A stretch of DNA of 64,000 nucleotides, from positions 1-64,000 of the forward strand of contig NC_008268.1 in the NCBI RefSeq assembly GCF_000014565.1, read 5' to 3'. This document shows positions 1 through 8,449 of this stretch, piece by piece (position 1 is the stretch's first letter; the number at the start of each line of letters is the position of its first letter). This DNA is from Rhodococcus jostii RHA1. GTDB lineage: Bacteria; Actinomycetota; Actinomycetes; Mycobacteriales; Mycobacteriaceae. The notes under the pieces were generated by a model. The model searched no databases, had not been told where the DNA came from, and was given only the letters and a program-made list of their open reading frames with translations. Both the position numbers and the translations under genes were made by a program.

Positions 1-130
1 CCGCGGCGCTGCTCCCGGCGCTCCGCGCCGGGAGACGGGGCGAGTCGCTGCGCTCCCCGCCAGGGAGCCGCTGCGCGGCTCGCAGTGGGTCGATTCCCGT
101 TGCCGTCGATCGAGTCGCTTCGCTCCTCTG
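1..130. repeat. Telomere-like palindrome cluster (GCTNCGC cores)
   Basis: Four potential hairpins follow one another, each centred on a GCTNCGC heptamer: GCTCCGC at 20-26 inside a 10-bp stem (12-21 with 25-34), GCTGCGC at 47-53, GCTGCGC at 70-76 inside a 7-bp stem (65-71 with 75-81), and GCTTCGC at 117-123. The second and fourth are imperfect and share the frame GAG-TCGCT(G/T)CG-CTC. Telomeres of linear Streptomyces and Rhodococcus replicons are known for such palindromes with GCTNCGC centres, which fold in the single-stranded 3' end and are patched by terminal-protein priming. The position at the very start of the window, followed by decayed genes, fits a replicon end. A non-telomeric repeat cluster cannot be excluded. 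Confidence 0.6.
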
Positions 131-688
131 AGTTTCCGAGATTAGGTTCTCGCCTGCACTTTTCATCGTCCCGTTCGATCCGGTCCCCCGCACCCCAACG
201 GGGCTGGAGAAGCGGGAGGGTGTGCCCGACCCGCCGCCCACTCGCCTTCCCGCACCGCTCCATGTCATACCCACAGCATACCACCCGGCACCCTCGAATC
301 CCAAAACAGACGAAAAACTTAAAACACCCATATCTGTTGATAATCAACCTTTTTCGAACCTTACAATCTGAAAAACGTGCACAACCCACGTAAAAACTTA
401 CTCACCAAGTAATTACCCAAACATGTTGTCAATCAATACCTTTCAGAAACGGCTCGAAAACGGACGAAGCAGACACCCCCACGCCCGCCGACACCCCGGC
501 GCCGGCACTCACCCGACAGGTCGCCGACACCCCACATCACAAACCGGAGACATGTCATCACACCAGGTCACAGCACCATTACGCCCGCGGGTGCCGAGGT
601 CGCATCGATCCCACCCAGAATGGGCAGCAGAGATTCAGCAGCGGATCGCGTCGCTCGCGGCGACGCCTTGGGGCGGGAGCGCGTCATC
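131..688. other. Gene-free subtelomeric stretch
   Basis: No open frame here resembles a gene. Bases about 290-430 are markedly richer in A and T than anything nearby, with runs of A, and then composition returns to high GC. A short inverted repeat (CGAGA/TCTCG) lies at 137-152. I see no promoter or RNA gene that I can support. Confidence 0.5.
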
Positions 689-1060
689 GTGTTCGAGAGA
701 TTCTCCGATCAAGCCCGCCACGTGGTCGTCCTCGCCGCCGGCGCCGCCCGCACCCACCACCAGAACTGGCGTCGGCACCGAACACCTACTGGTCGGGATC
801 CTCGACGCCGGCGGCCCCGGAACGGCAGCACTGACCTCATGGGGCGTCACCGCCCCGGCACTCGACAGCAAGCTCCAGGGCACCGGCGGGCTCCACCCCC
901 GTCGCCGGGCACATCCCGAACACCGGCAAAAACGAAGAAGGTCCCCGAGGGCAGCCTCCGCCAGACCGCCCTGCTCGGGCACGAGGAAATCGGCACCGAC
1001 CACCTCCTCCTGGCCCTGCTCGACGACCCCACCTCCACCGGCGCTCACGAATTCTATTGT
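689..1060 (+). pseudogene. Clp N-terminal domain fragment, frameshifted
   Basis: Translation from a GTG at 689 begins VFERFSDQARHVVVLA, the start of the Clp N-terminal repeat domain found in ClpC/ClpA chaperones and in stand-alone Clp-N proteins. The match then moves to another frame (GTEHLLVGILDAGGPGTA, about 775-880) and returns to the first (IGTDHLLLALLDDP, about 985-1035), so at least two indels are needed. The two EHLLL/DHLLL repeats show that a whole Clp-N double repeat was once present. No AAA+ domain follows, so this was either a small Clp-N protein or a truncated ClpC. It cannot be translated as one protein now. Confidence 0.6.
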
Positions 1061-1390
1061 TCCTCACCCGAACCCAGCGGACGCCGCGCGCAACCTCGAC
1101 ATCACCGAACGCGTTCATGCTGCAGTGGCACCAACGACGGGCGTTCAGCGCCTCCGCCTTTCGTGTCCTGCCTAAATCTTTCGTGTCCAGGATCACCCGC
1201 GCCGCCCTCGGTGGGGCTTGCCATCGCCGCCACGTCCGTGACCCGGCAGAGCGCCAGCCGACAGTGGCAGGTTCTGCGCTACCGTGTATTTCGTTGCTGC
1301 TGCGGAGCTCTCGCCGCCGGGGCCCTAACCGAGCAGCACCCGTCGCCGCGACGGGTGCCGAGGGCGCAGAGCGGCGGGCCCTGCGGAAGG
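1061..1390. other. No recognisable gene
   Basis: The interval between the Clp-N remnant and the end of the fic gene has open frames on both strands, but none looks like a known protein or has a convincing ribosome binding site. Nothing else is seen. Confidence 0.4.
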
Positions 1391-2581
1391 CTACAGGTGC
1401 TCGGTGGTGCGCCTGCCGATGGTGGTGCTCAGGGCGTCGAGTTCGGCGAGCACACCGGTGGCGGCCCAGATCTGGTTGCGCTTGCTCTCGGAGAGCACCT
1501 CGAGCACCCCGGCCGCGGTGAGCCGGCCCAGCGCGCGGTACGCGCTGGCGTCGGTGGTGCCGGTGATCTGCTGGGCGGTGTCGGCGCCGAAGATCGGCGT
1601 GCCGAGGAGGGCGTCGATGATCTTCTCGTCGGCGGAGTTGCTGCGCGGCCGCGCGATATCGCGCCAATAGCTGGGGAGTTCGGCCAGGGCGCGGGCAGAG
1701 TCCTGCGCGGCCTCGCTGGAGACGATCGCCGCGCGGGCGACGTACTCGACGAACCCGTCGGCATCACCCGCCCGGTAGCGGGTCAGGTGGTCGAAGTAGC
1801 GGCGGGTGTCGGCGAGCATCACCGACGCCAACGGGACGGTGACCCGGTGGGTCAGGCGGCGGCGGCGCAGGATCGCGCTGATCAGGGCGCGGCCGATGCG
1901 TCCGTTGCCGTCGGTGAACGGGTGGATGGACTCGAGCTGGGCGTGTGCGATCGCGGCCTGCGCGAGGATCGGCAGGTCGGTGCGGTTCGCGAACTCCAGC
2001 AGGTCCGCCAGCAGCTCGTCGACCAGTTCCGGTGGCGGGGGCACGAACAGCGCGTCGATCGGGGTGTAGTCGCTGCCGCCGATCCAGTTCTGCACGTCGC
2101 GGAATCGGCCGGAGTCGCGGGCGGTGTAGTAGTCCGGTGCCATCAGCAACCGGTGCGCACCGAGCAGGGTGTCACCGGTGATCGGGCCGTCCCCGGCCGC
2201 GTCGACCATCGCGATCAGGGCCTTGACCGCGGCGAGCTGGGACTTGGCCTCCGCGCTGGACTTGCCACCGGCCAGCGCCTTGCCGAACGCGCGCCAGCCC
2301 GCGTCGATGTGCTCGATCTTCGACGACGCCACCGACTCGCTGCGCAGCAGGAAGTCCGACAGCGGCGCCAGGTGCTCGCCGAACCCTGCTTCGAGGCGGG
2401 CCACCGCGATGACCGCCTCCTCGTGCGCGCGGGCAACAACACCGACCAGATCGCAGTCGAGGGCGCCGATCATCGGCGGGATCATCACGTCGACGGTCTC
2501 CAGGGTGCGGTCCGCGCGCGAACCCTGCCGATGACGCGGGTTCCAGGGCCGAGTCTCGATACGATGCTCCGGCCAGATCAC
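1391..2581 (-). CDS. Fic family protein (class II, N-terminal inhibitory helix)
   Basis: Fic proteins transfer AMP or another nucleotide moiety to hydroxyl side chains of target proteins. The catalytic loop HPFTDGNGRIGR is complete at about residues 220-231, and an inhibitory-helix motif SSKIE lies upstream at about 86-90, so this is the class in which an N-terminal glutamate blocks ATP until released. The N-terminal region is of the Fic/DOC N-terminal type, and the last about 80 residues look like a winged helix. I prefer the GTG at 2581 (396 aa) over a TTG at 2608, because GGGGAGAAGG lies just upstream and related proteins begin near this WPEHRIE segment. The gene is intact, which is unusual for this arm. 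It could be an AMPylating regulator or a toxin; no partner antitoxin is visible beside it. Confidence 0.85.
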   Translation of the reverse strand: MIWPEHRIETRPWNPRHRQGSRADRTLETVDVMIPPMIGALDCDLVGVVARAHEEAVIAVARLEAGFGEHLAPLSDFLLRSESVASSKIEHIDAGWRAFGKALAGGKSSAEAKSQLAAVKALIAMVDAAGDGPITGDTLLGAHRLLMAPDYYTARDSGRFRDVQNWIGGSDYTPIDALFVPPPPELVDELLADLLEFANRTDLPILAQAAIAHAQLESIHPFTDGNGRIGRALISAILRRRRLTHRVTVPLASVMLADTRRYFDHLTRYRAGDADGFVEYVARAAIVSSEAAQDSARALAELPSYWRDIARPRSNSADEKIIDALLGTPIFGADTAQQITGTTDASAYRALGRLTAAGVLEVLSESKRNQIWAATGVLAELDALSTTIGRRTTEHL

Positions 2582-2606
2582 AGACCTTCTCCCCCTGGTT
2601 CGGTGC

Positions 2607-2660
2607 AAACGTAGACAACAGACATCTTAGCGTACTTTTACTACCTTAAACGTAGTCAAC
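2607..2660 (-). promoter_or_regulatory. Direct repeat upstream of fic (candidate operator)
   Basis: Two 13-mers, AAACGTAGACAAC (2607-2619) and AAACGTAGTCAAC (2648-2660), differ at one base and start 41 bases apart, about four helical turns. They flank an A/T-rich stretch immediately upstream of fic. The complement of the outer copy supplies TTGACT, a possible -35. Inference: an operator, perhaps bound by the winged-helix part of Fic itself. Confidence 0.35.
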
Positions 2661-2919
2661 GACATTGATTGGTATACGCACGGCGGCAGGACACCCACCC
2701 CCGCAGGTCGGCGCCTGATGTCGTCCACGCCCGGCAGATCACCGCCCGGTCGGGTGACACCGTCACTCGTCGAACCCGACCCCGCACCGTGCCCCGAGCC
2801 ATGCCGGAACCTGACTTCGCCGCGACCGAAACAACCTGCCCGGATTTGCCGCTCGTTCGAGAAGCTGATGGCGTTCGGCCGCCGCGACGAATGGTCTGAC
2901 CACACCATGTCCGCCCACA

Positions 2920-3384
2920 ATGATTCGGCACATCCTTCCAAACCTTCTGCGGAACTTAACAGGCAAGCGGTCAGGCGACGACAGGTCTGACGACAACGCC
3001 GACGACAACTCAACCCGTCGCGTCCCGGTCGCGGTGGTCGAGTCGTTGTTGGCCGCTCCCGATGCGCTGACACCCGCACAACCTGAAGAGCTTGTCGCGC
3101 AGGCGCGCCGCGTTCAGCGCGAATGGCAGATTCGGCTCCGCAACCTGGGCTACTTCATGGCCGACGACGGGGTGTTCTTCGGCTCGACCATCCTCGACAC
3201 GGTGTGCAGCACACTCTTCTCAGCCGCACCCTGAACAACCTCTACAGCGGGCCGATCACACCGTTTCCACAACCGCGGGGACGACCTCGACGGATTGCAT
3301 ACGGCTCTGGCCGCCGCGTTCAAGGAGGTCGAGATCACCGTCGCTGTGTTCGCCGCCCGCCGCCCGCGACGTCCCGGCAGCTGA
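2920..3384 (+). pseudogene. Hypothetical protein interrupted by TGA
   Basis: A frame runs from about 2920 and is broken by TGA at 3232-3234, then continues in the same frame with protein-like sequence (ALAAAFKEVEITVAVFAARR) to a TGA at 3382-3384. That second stop overlaps the ATG of the next frame (TGATG), the usual sign of translational coupling, so the original gene probably ended there and the first stop is a mutation, possibly CGA to TGA. The product is not recognised: acidic and low-complexity at the start (DDRSDDNADDNS), then helical. The start codon is uncertain. It is followed by a membrane-protein remnant and two more unknown genes in the same direction, suggesting a lost plasmid operon. 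Confidence 0.4.
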
Positions 3385-3767
3385 TGCGCCGCGCGGGACC
3401 GCTGGCCGCGGTAGTCACCGGGATCGCGGTCTATCTGGCCGCGTTCATCTCTCACCCCCCCACAGGAGATTTGCCGCGGACACCACCGCTTCCCCGAGGA
3501 CGTGCTCAACCAGTACGGACTCGTCATCGCCGAACAGCACTCCAGCCGAGCAAAGATGCCCACCGTGGCCGCGCACTGCACCCTCCACCTCGTCTCCGGC
3601 CCCGAACCACCCCCACCGTCTTCGTGGTCGATTGGCACGCGACCGGACTGGCCCTCGCCGGTGTCGTCCTCGCCGCCGGCGGCGTCTGGCTCCGGTGGCG
3701 ATCCCCGCTCCGCAGCACGGACCGAACGAGTTGGGCCGGAGCGACCGCACCGCCGCGCTGCCTGTGA
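3384..3767 (+). pseudogene. Small membrane protein with two frameshifts
   Basis: Starts at an ATG overlapping the preceding stop. Residues about 4-22 form a hydrophobic segment (PLAAVVTGIAVYLAAFI). The frame then shifts at a run of seven C (about 3454-3460), after which another frame gives a plausible soluble stretch (VLNQYGLVIAEQHSSRAKM), and shifts back at a second C-rich run near 3610 into a second hydrophobic segment (GLALAGVVLAAGGVWLRW). Reconstructed, it is a two-pass protein of roughly 125 residues with an intervening domain of about 70. No family is recognised. Frameshifts in homopolymers could be sequencing errors, but neighbouring genes are broken too. Confidence 0.4.
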
Positions 3768-3803
3768 TCCGCCGTTGCCGCCTGCCGACCGAGAGGAACC
3801 CCA

Positions 3804-4122
3804 GTGCCGACACCCAAACCTGACGACCAGACGACCAGACGACCAGACGATCGTCAGTCTGAACGCGGTGCGTCAGAGGACAACCGACGACCTACTGTCC
3901 GGGCACGTACCACTGACGTCGCTGCTGTACCGCCGACGCGACCGAATCGCCGCCGACCTACTCGTCTCCGACGTCCTCACCACATACATGCGCGGTCACG
4001 GGATCGGGCCGGCCGGGGTCATGGTCATGCTCGGCATCGCCGACGACGCCCGGGCCCGCGACCCGACCGCCGAACAGCGCGGGCAGATCACCGACGCGAT
4101 CGCCGCGACGAGCGAGCGATAG
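3804..4122 (+). pseudogene. Hypothetical protein, out of frame through an 8-bp repeat
   Basis: A GTG at 3804 follows a GAGAGGAA ribosome site, but its frame is not the one that looks coding. The coding-like frame (LLVSDVLTTYMRGHGIGPAG, ending at TGA 4120-4122) lies one base over. Between the two sits a tandem array of the 8-mer GACGACCA. One additional copy would join the GTG to the downstream frame. The product, about 105 residues, is not recognised. It sits last in a row of unknown genes reading the same way. Either it is a decayed gene or its expression depends on repeat number. Confidence 0.4.
3822..3850 (+). repeat. Three tandem copies of GACGACCA
   Basis: Copies at 3822-3829, 3830-3837 and 3838-3845, then a partial GACGA. 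The unit is not a multiple of three, so gain or loss of a copy by slippage changes the reading frame of the gene starting at 3804. Confidence 0.9.
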
Positions 4123-4668
4123 GGGACGTCTAGCTCCGCTGTCCAGATGGCACTACTCGTCCGGGTCAGGACTCGACCGGGACCCACCGCTCCAGGCGGG
4201 CATGGCAGGGGAACTGCCCCGGGGAACGTCGCCGCGCATCGACTCGATCACCGTGTCCTCGCCGTCGACGCATGCGCGTGCGGATGGATCTGGCGGAGAT
4301 CGTCGACCAGAGGCGCTCACCGAGCACTACGCCGCCGACTGCATGCCCTGCCCGCCACCGGAATCGCTCCACAGCTCCCCCCTCCGAAGCCGAGGTGTGC
4401 ACGGGCAGAGTTGGCGGCAAGAGCGCTTCTGGTGTCGAGGACAGACATGCCCACCCTTCGTTGTTGCACCAAATTTGCACACCACTGTGGAAGTCCCGAT
4501 CCGACAGCGAGCGCACCCCGGAAACTGTCAGCGTCCGATCCAGCACCCGTCGCCGAACCCGCAATCCGGTCCGGCGCGGCGTTCATTCCCGTCGCCTGCC
4601 GCCGCCGCACCATGGGCGAACTGGTAGACAGACCAGATGTGGTGGAACGCTCTGATCAGGAGGCCCCG
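4123..4668. other. No recognisable gene
   Basis: Open frames exist on both strands but none has a family resemblance or a convincing start. The stretch separates a broken gene from the intact HTH gene. Its last 15 bases carry the AGGAGG ribosome site of that gene. Confidence 0.4.
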
Positions 4669-5319
4669 ATGCCACGACCATCATCATGGGTGAGGACGAC
4701 GGCCTCCGCCCTCGGTGAGGAGCTGGCACGGATCGGTCTGACCGTCCCCGCCGACCGACTCGAGGACCTGCTCACCGACCGAGTCGCCGCCGTGGCAGAG
4801 CGGATGCACATCACCGAACGCACCGCCCGCCGGTACTTCGATCCTCACGCACTGCGCACCCTCGCCCGTGAACTGGCCCTGCGCATCAACGATGAGGCAC
4901 CCGGCGCCGACCTGCTGACACTGCCCCGCACCATCGCCATGCCCCTGCCCACCCTCGGTGCGACAATCGCCGCCCTCGTCGAGGTCGCCGCCCTCGCCGG
5001 CGCCGACACCGGTCCCGACGAGCCGGCGACAGCGATGTCGATGATCTCCACCCTCGGCGTCCTGACCAGAGAACACGACGGTCACCTTCCCACTGTCTGG
5101 GTGCCGGAGCCACTCCTCGTGCGAGCGGTGCGGCTCATCGAGAACACCGCCGACCTCGTGCACCACGGCTGCACACTCCCACCAGGCGTCGCCGAGGACG
5201 TACGCCCCCACCTGCGGAAGGCACTGAGCGACGACGCCGCCCGGCTACGGGCACTGACCCCCCACACCGGCCGACGGACCGGCCCGGGCCTGTGGGCGGT
5301 TCCCGACGATCCCCGGTGA
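4669..5319 (+). CDS. Helix-turn-helix hypothetical protein
   Basis: An intact 216-residue protein. The start ATG at 4669 is chosen because AGGAGG stands five bases upstream; the frame is open further upstream but without protein-like sequence. Residues about 42-60 (VAERMHITERTARRYF) read as a helix-turn-helix of the kind in which an R-T-A-R-R-Y recognition helix follows, so DNA binding is likely. The remainder is helical, rich in Ala and Leu, and matches nothing I can name. It is one of the few undamaged genes in the left arm and may be a plasmid-type regulator. Confidence 0.6.
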   Translation: MPRPSSWVRTTASALGEELARIGLTVPADRLEDLLTDRVAAVAERMHITERTARRYFDPHALRTLARELALRINDEAPGADLLTLPRTIAMPLPTLGATIAALVEVAALAGADTGPDEPATAMSMISTLGVLTREHDGHLPTVWVPEPLLVRAVRLIENTADLVHHGCTLPPGVAEDVRPHLRKALSDDAARLRALTPHTGRRTGPGLWAVPDDPR

Positions 5320-5497
5320 ACACCGCGACTGCTGCCCCGAATGCCTTCGTGACGCAGAAACGCAGGAGAAACGAGATCTTCTGGGTAGTGGCTTCGGTGT
5401 CCTCGGCCGGTTTGCTCACGGACAGGTTGAGCGTGGGCAGCCCGTACTCGTCGGTCGGTGTGGTCCCGGTGACCACACCGCCGCCCGTCGAAGTCAA
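5320..5497 (-). pseudogene. Fragment related to a secreted transfer-type protein
   Basis: The reading DEYGLPTLNLSVSKP followed by a hydrophobic stretch (LLRFCVTKAFGAAVAVF) resembles the GLPPLNLPEPE region of the fragment at 10,679-11,023. Both look like pieces of one secreted or membrane-anchored protein family with a proline/acid-rich linker. The 5' and 3' ends do not form a sensible protein here. Identity as a conjugation-associated cell-wall protein is inference. Confidence 0.25.
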
Positions 5498-5592
5498 CGC
5501 TGCCGCCCGTGCCGATGGACGTCACCCATTCCGCGCCTTTCATTGTCGAGGTGTTGCGTCGACCGGTTGAACCTGGTCGGTTCCGTTCCGGA

Positions 5593-5812
5593 ATGTTCGT
5601 AGAATTGTTGGCCTGCAATGGCTTACGAGTTTCTATGAGAAGGTTGGGGCATGGGTGACAATGCGGCGATGGAATCGTTTTTCGCGTTGCTGCAACGCAA
5701 TGTCCTCGACCGTGGCCGCTGGAGCAGCCGTGAGGAACGACGGTTGGCGACCGTCGGGTGGATCGAGACGGCCTACCACGGCGGCGCCGGCAACGCGGTT
5801 TCGGTCGACTGA
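5593..5812 (+). pseudogene. IS3-family transposase (OrfB) remnant
   Basis: The piece from 5651 reads MGDNAAMESFFALLQRNVLD and continues RGRWSSREERRLATVGWIE, the C-terminal part of the rve integrase domain of IS3-family OrfB, including the catalytic E of AMESFF. The preceding bases from 5593 give LACNGLRVSMRRLG, the segment that normally comes just before, but in another frame, so one indel separates them. The remnant ends at TGA 5810-5812. No terminal repeats were found and the first two catalytic Asp are missing. Confidence 0.75.
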
Positions 5813-6110
5813 AGTGCTGCCACACAATCATCACCGGCAGCTGGAAAAGACCGCCAGCAGCGGCCCCGCGATGACGCCCAGTGAAATCCGCGGTCCTTTC
5901 CACCCATCATCCGCAACACGCCTCCCGATCACATCCGGGACCCGACATATTCCCAGATCAGAGCATTCGCCCGGGCCACGGCTCTATCCTGTCCATCCTG
6001 CGACACTCGCCGTCTCACGTCAGGACGAGGACCGACAGGCGTCCGCGCGGTGAGAGAGCGCGGTGACCTCGACCGTACGATTCGCGTCGTTGATCAGATA
6101 CAGCCTTTGA

Positions 6111-6640
6111 CTACTCGAGACCGCCGTCGCTCTGGAGAAGTTGGGCGTTGATCCCTCCGCCCTCCGCGGGGCAGAGGAACGTCACCAGATTCGCGCAAGT
6201 CCTGCGGTATACCGAGGCGTCCCAGAGATGTGCAGGTGATCATGTGCGCCTTCTGCTGTTCGGTTCATCCACCCGGTGTCGGTCGGTCCGGGATTGATCG
6301 CGTTACAGGTCACTCCCAGATCGGCAAGCTCACGGGCGGCGGCCAGCGTGATCCGGTCCATCGCCCCCTTGCTCGCCCCACAGGCCAGGTTGCCGACGGT
6401 GTGATCGCTGGTCAGGCTGACCACCCGCCCGGTACCGTGCTGACCGCGAAATCGCAGCCCGTACCCCCGGATCAGCAGCCACGACGCCCGCGTACTGACC
6501 GCGAAGTGCCGATCGAAGCTCTCCACCGTGGTGTCCAACCGGCCGGAATCGACCGACTCGCAATGGCAGAACACCAGCGCGGCGACGTTTCCCAGTTCGC
6601 GCTCGACGCTGTCGAAGAGCCGATGGGTCAATCCCACTTC
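6111..6640 (-). pseudogene. Short-chain dehydrogenase/reductase remnant
   Basis: The C-terminal two thirds of an SDR fold are visible: a VAALVF strand, a GRVVSLTSDH catalytic-serine region, the GASKGAMDRIT helix and VTCNAINPGPTDTGW. The Rossmann TGxxxGIG motif is absent, so the N-terminus is lost. The catalytic tyrosine of YxxxK is replaced by Cys (TGT codon, 6380-6382). Near 6195 the frame shifts and the usual C-terminal end (AEGGGINAQLLQSDGG) continues in another frame to a stop at 6111-6113. With a missing cofactor site, a mutated Tyr and a frameshift it cannot be active. Confidence 0.75.
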
Positions 6641-6934
6641 TCTCACGCTCCCCCGGCGGAGGTTCTTTCCGTACTCGGTGCGATCGCCGAGTTCTCTGGT
6701 GTCCGGACACACCGGGAGGTCCGCACGAACCCTCGCTGTTGCCCGCGTGCGGACGCACCGGCGGCGCAATTCGAAAATCGGTGTGCGCCAATTCGAAATT
6801 GTCGAGCGAAGCTCAGCGCGGATTCGGTCAACGACCTGCTCGGACACCACGGGGGGCGCGCCGCGGCGTAGCGTTGGGGTGACGCCTTGTGGGCTCGCCC
6901 AGCACGTTGGCTCACCCAATCCAGGTAAAACCTT
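6641..6934. other. Upstream region of the WS/DGAT gene
   Basis: No gene is recognised. I looked for a DosR-like site as seen before other WS/DGAT genes in the window and found none that is convincing. Confidence 0.35.
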
Positions 6935-8449
6935 ATGCACCAGCTCAGTTCACTCGATGCGCAGTTCCTCGACGCCGAGACATCGACCACCTGCACCCAT
7001 GTCGGGATCCTGAGCGTCCTCGGCCCCACCACACCGGGTGGCGGGCTCACGGTGCAGGCCCTCCGGGCGCTCGCCGATGGCCGATTACACCTGGTGGGGC
7101 CACTGCGGTGGCGGCTACAGCAGGTACCTCTCGGGCTCGACCGGCCCTACTGGGTGGACTCCGAGTTCCTCGACCTCGGCTATCACATCCGGGAGGTCAC
7201 CCTGACCGGTCCCGGCACCGACGAACAGCTCGCCGAGCAGATTTCCGGTCTCGCGGCACGTCCACTGAGCCGCGACCGGCCCCTGTGGCAGTGCTACCTG
7301 GTGAACGGGCTCACCGGTGGCCGGCAGGCGATCTACACCAAGGTGCACCCCGCGGTGATCGACGGCCTGACCGCGGCGCAGGCTCTCGCGGTGCTGATGG
7401 ACACCACCCCGCAACCCCGCACGGTGCCGCACCGGTTCAGCGACGAGCAGTACCAGGCGGCCGGCGCCCTGGGGATGCTCGGCAACAGTGCCTGGCATCT
7501 GGCCCTGTTGCCCGCGCGGCTGATGTGGTCCTCGCTCCGGCTGGCACCGCACCTGCCCGAGCTCGCCGACGCTCTCACCGTCCCGGGCGCGGACCTGCTG
7601 GGCACACTCGCCCGGGGGCTGACCCCGCGCACATGGCGGCGGCCGGCCGACGAGGCGACGGCCGGGGCACCGGCACCGGCACCGGCACCGCCCGACACCC
7701 CATTCCCCGGCCCCGACACCGCGCGCCGACGATTCGCGTTCACCTCGCTGCCACTCGGCGAGGTCGATGCGGTCAGGACCGCGCTGGGATGCACCGTCGA
7801 CGACGTGGTGACGGCGCTGTGCACCACCGTGCTGCGGCGCTGGCTCATCGACCACGATGCCCCGCCAAACACGACGCTGGCCGCGGCCATGCCGATCGCA
7901 CGGCGCACCGACGCACAGTTCGCGGCCGCCGACCATCGACTCTCCCTCCTGCCCATCGCCCTTCCGATCAACGAAGCCGACCCGGCCCGCCGCCTGCACA
8001 AGGTGCACACCTCACTCACGGCGGCACCCCAACGTTTCCGCGCCGCACCCGCCACCCTCGTCCGCGACGTCGGCGCCGCGCTGCCGCGAGCACTGCGCGG
8101 CCCGATCTCACGCACACCGCTGCGGGCACTGACCATGCCCACGCCACCGGTCAACCTGATCATCTCCCACGCCGCCGGCCCTGCTCGGCCGCTGTACACC
8201 GCGGGCATCGAGGTAACCGGGAACTTCCCCGTCTCCGCCGTCAGCGACATGACCGGCGGCATCACCATCGCCGCCATGTCCTACGGCCGGCACCTCGACG
8301 TCGGCATCATCACCTGCCGAAACCTCGTCCCCGATGTGTGGGACGTCACCGGCCAACTACACCAGGCCCTCTCCGAACTGACCGCGTGCACCCGCAACGT
8401 CCGATACCTGCGCCCCGCCCGTCCCCCGCACCGACCGATGTCGAGGTAA
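6935..8449 (+). CDS. WS/DGAT-type acyltransferase with altered active site
   Basis: WS/DGAT enzymes esterify diacylglycerol or fatty alcohols with acyl-CoA to make storage lipid at the membrane or lipid-body surface. The 504-residue protein has the family layout: the LSSLDAQFLDAE start, PYWVD at about 71-75, the PLSRDRPLW segment at about 110-118, and the C-terminal PVNLIISHAAGP and GGITIAAMSYG motifs. The catalytic HHxxxDG is however HPAVIDG at 138-144: the second His, which belongs to the HxxxD acyltransferase motif, is Pro. The frame is otherwise undamaged. The ATG at 6935 has no strong ribosome site. It may be inactive or act in another way. Three further family members sit in the dormancy island to the right. 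Confidence 0.85.
   Translation: MHQLSSLDAQFLDAETSTTCTHVGILSVLGPTTPGGGLTVQALRALADGRLHLVGPLRWRLQQVPLGLDRPYWVDSEFLDLGYHIREVTLTGPGTDEQLAEQISGLAARPLSRDRPLWQCYLVNGLTGGRQAIYTKVHPAVIDGLTAAQALAVLMDTTPQPRTVPHRFSDEQYQAAGALGMLGNSAWHLALLPARLMWSSLRLAPHLPELADALTVPGADLLGTLARGLTPRTWRRPADEATAGAPAPAPAPPDTPFPGPDTARRRFAFTSLPLGEVDAVRTALGCTVDDVVTALCTTVLRRWLIDHDAPPNTTLAAAMPIARRTDAQFAAADHRLSLLPIALPINEADPARRLHKVHTSLTAAPQRFRAAPATLVRDVGAALPRALRGPISRTPLRALTMPTPPVNLIISHAAGPARPLYTAGIEVTGNFPVSAVSDMTGGITIAAMSYGRHLDVGIITCRNLVPDVWDVTGQLHQALSELTACTRNVRYLRPARPPHRPMSR

Noticed and set aside
2583..2594. GACCTTCTCCCC, identical to part of the DosR-like boxes
   Set aside because: It is the complement of the fic ribosome binding site, lacks the CTAC end and lies at the start codon, so it is a chance match.
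6380..6382. Cys in place of the catalytic Tyr of the SDR as a novel active site
   Set aside because: The gene also lacks its cofactor motif and is frameshifted, so the change is best seen as decay.
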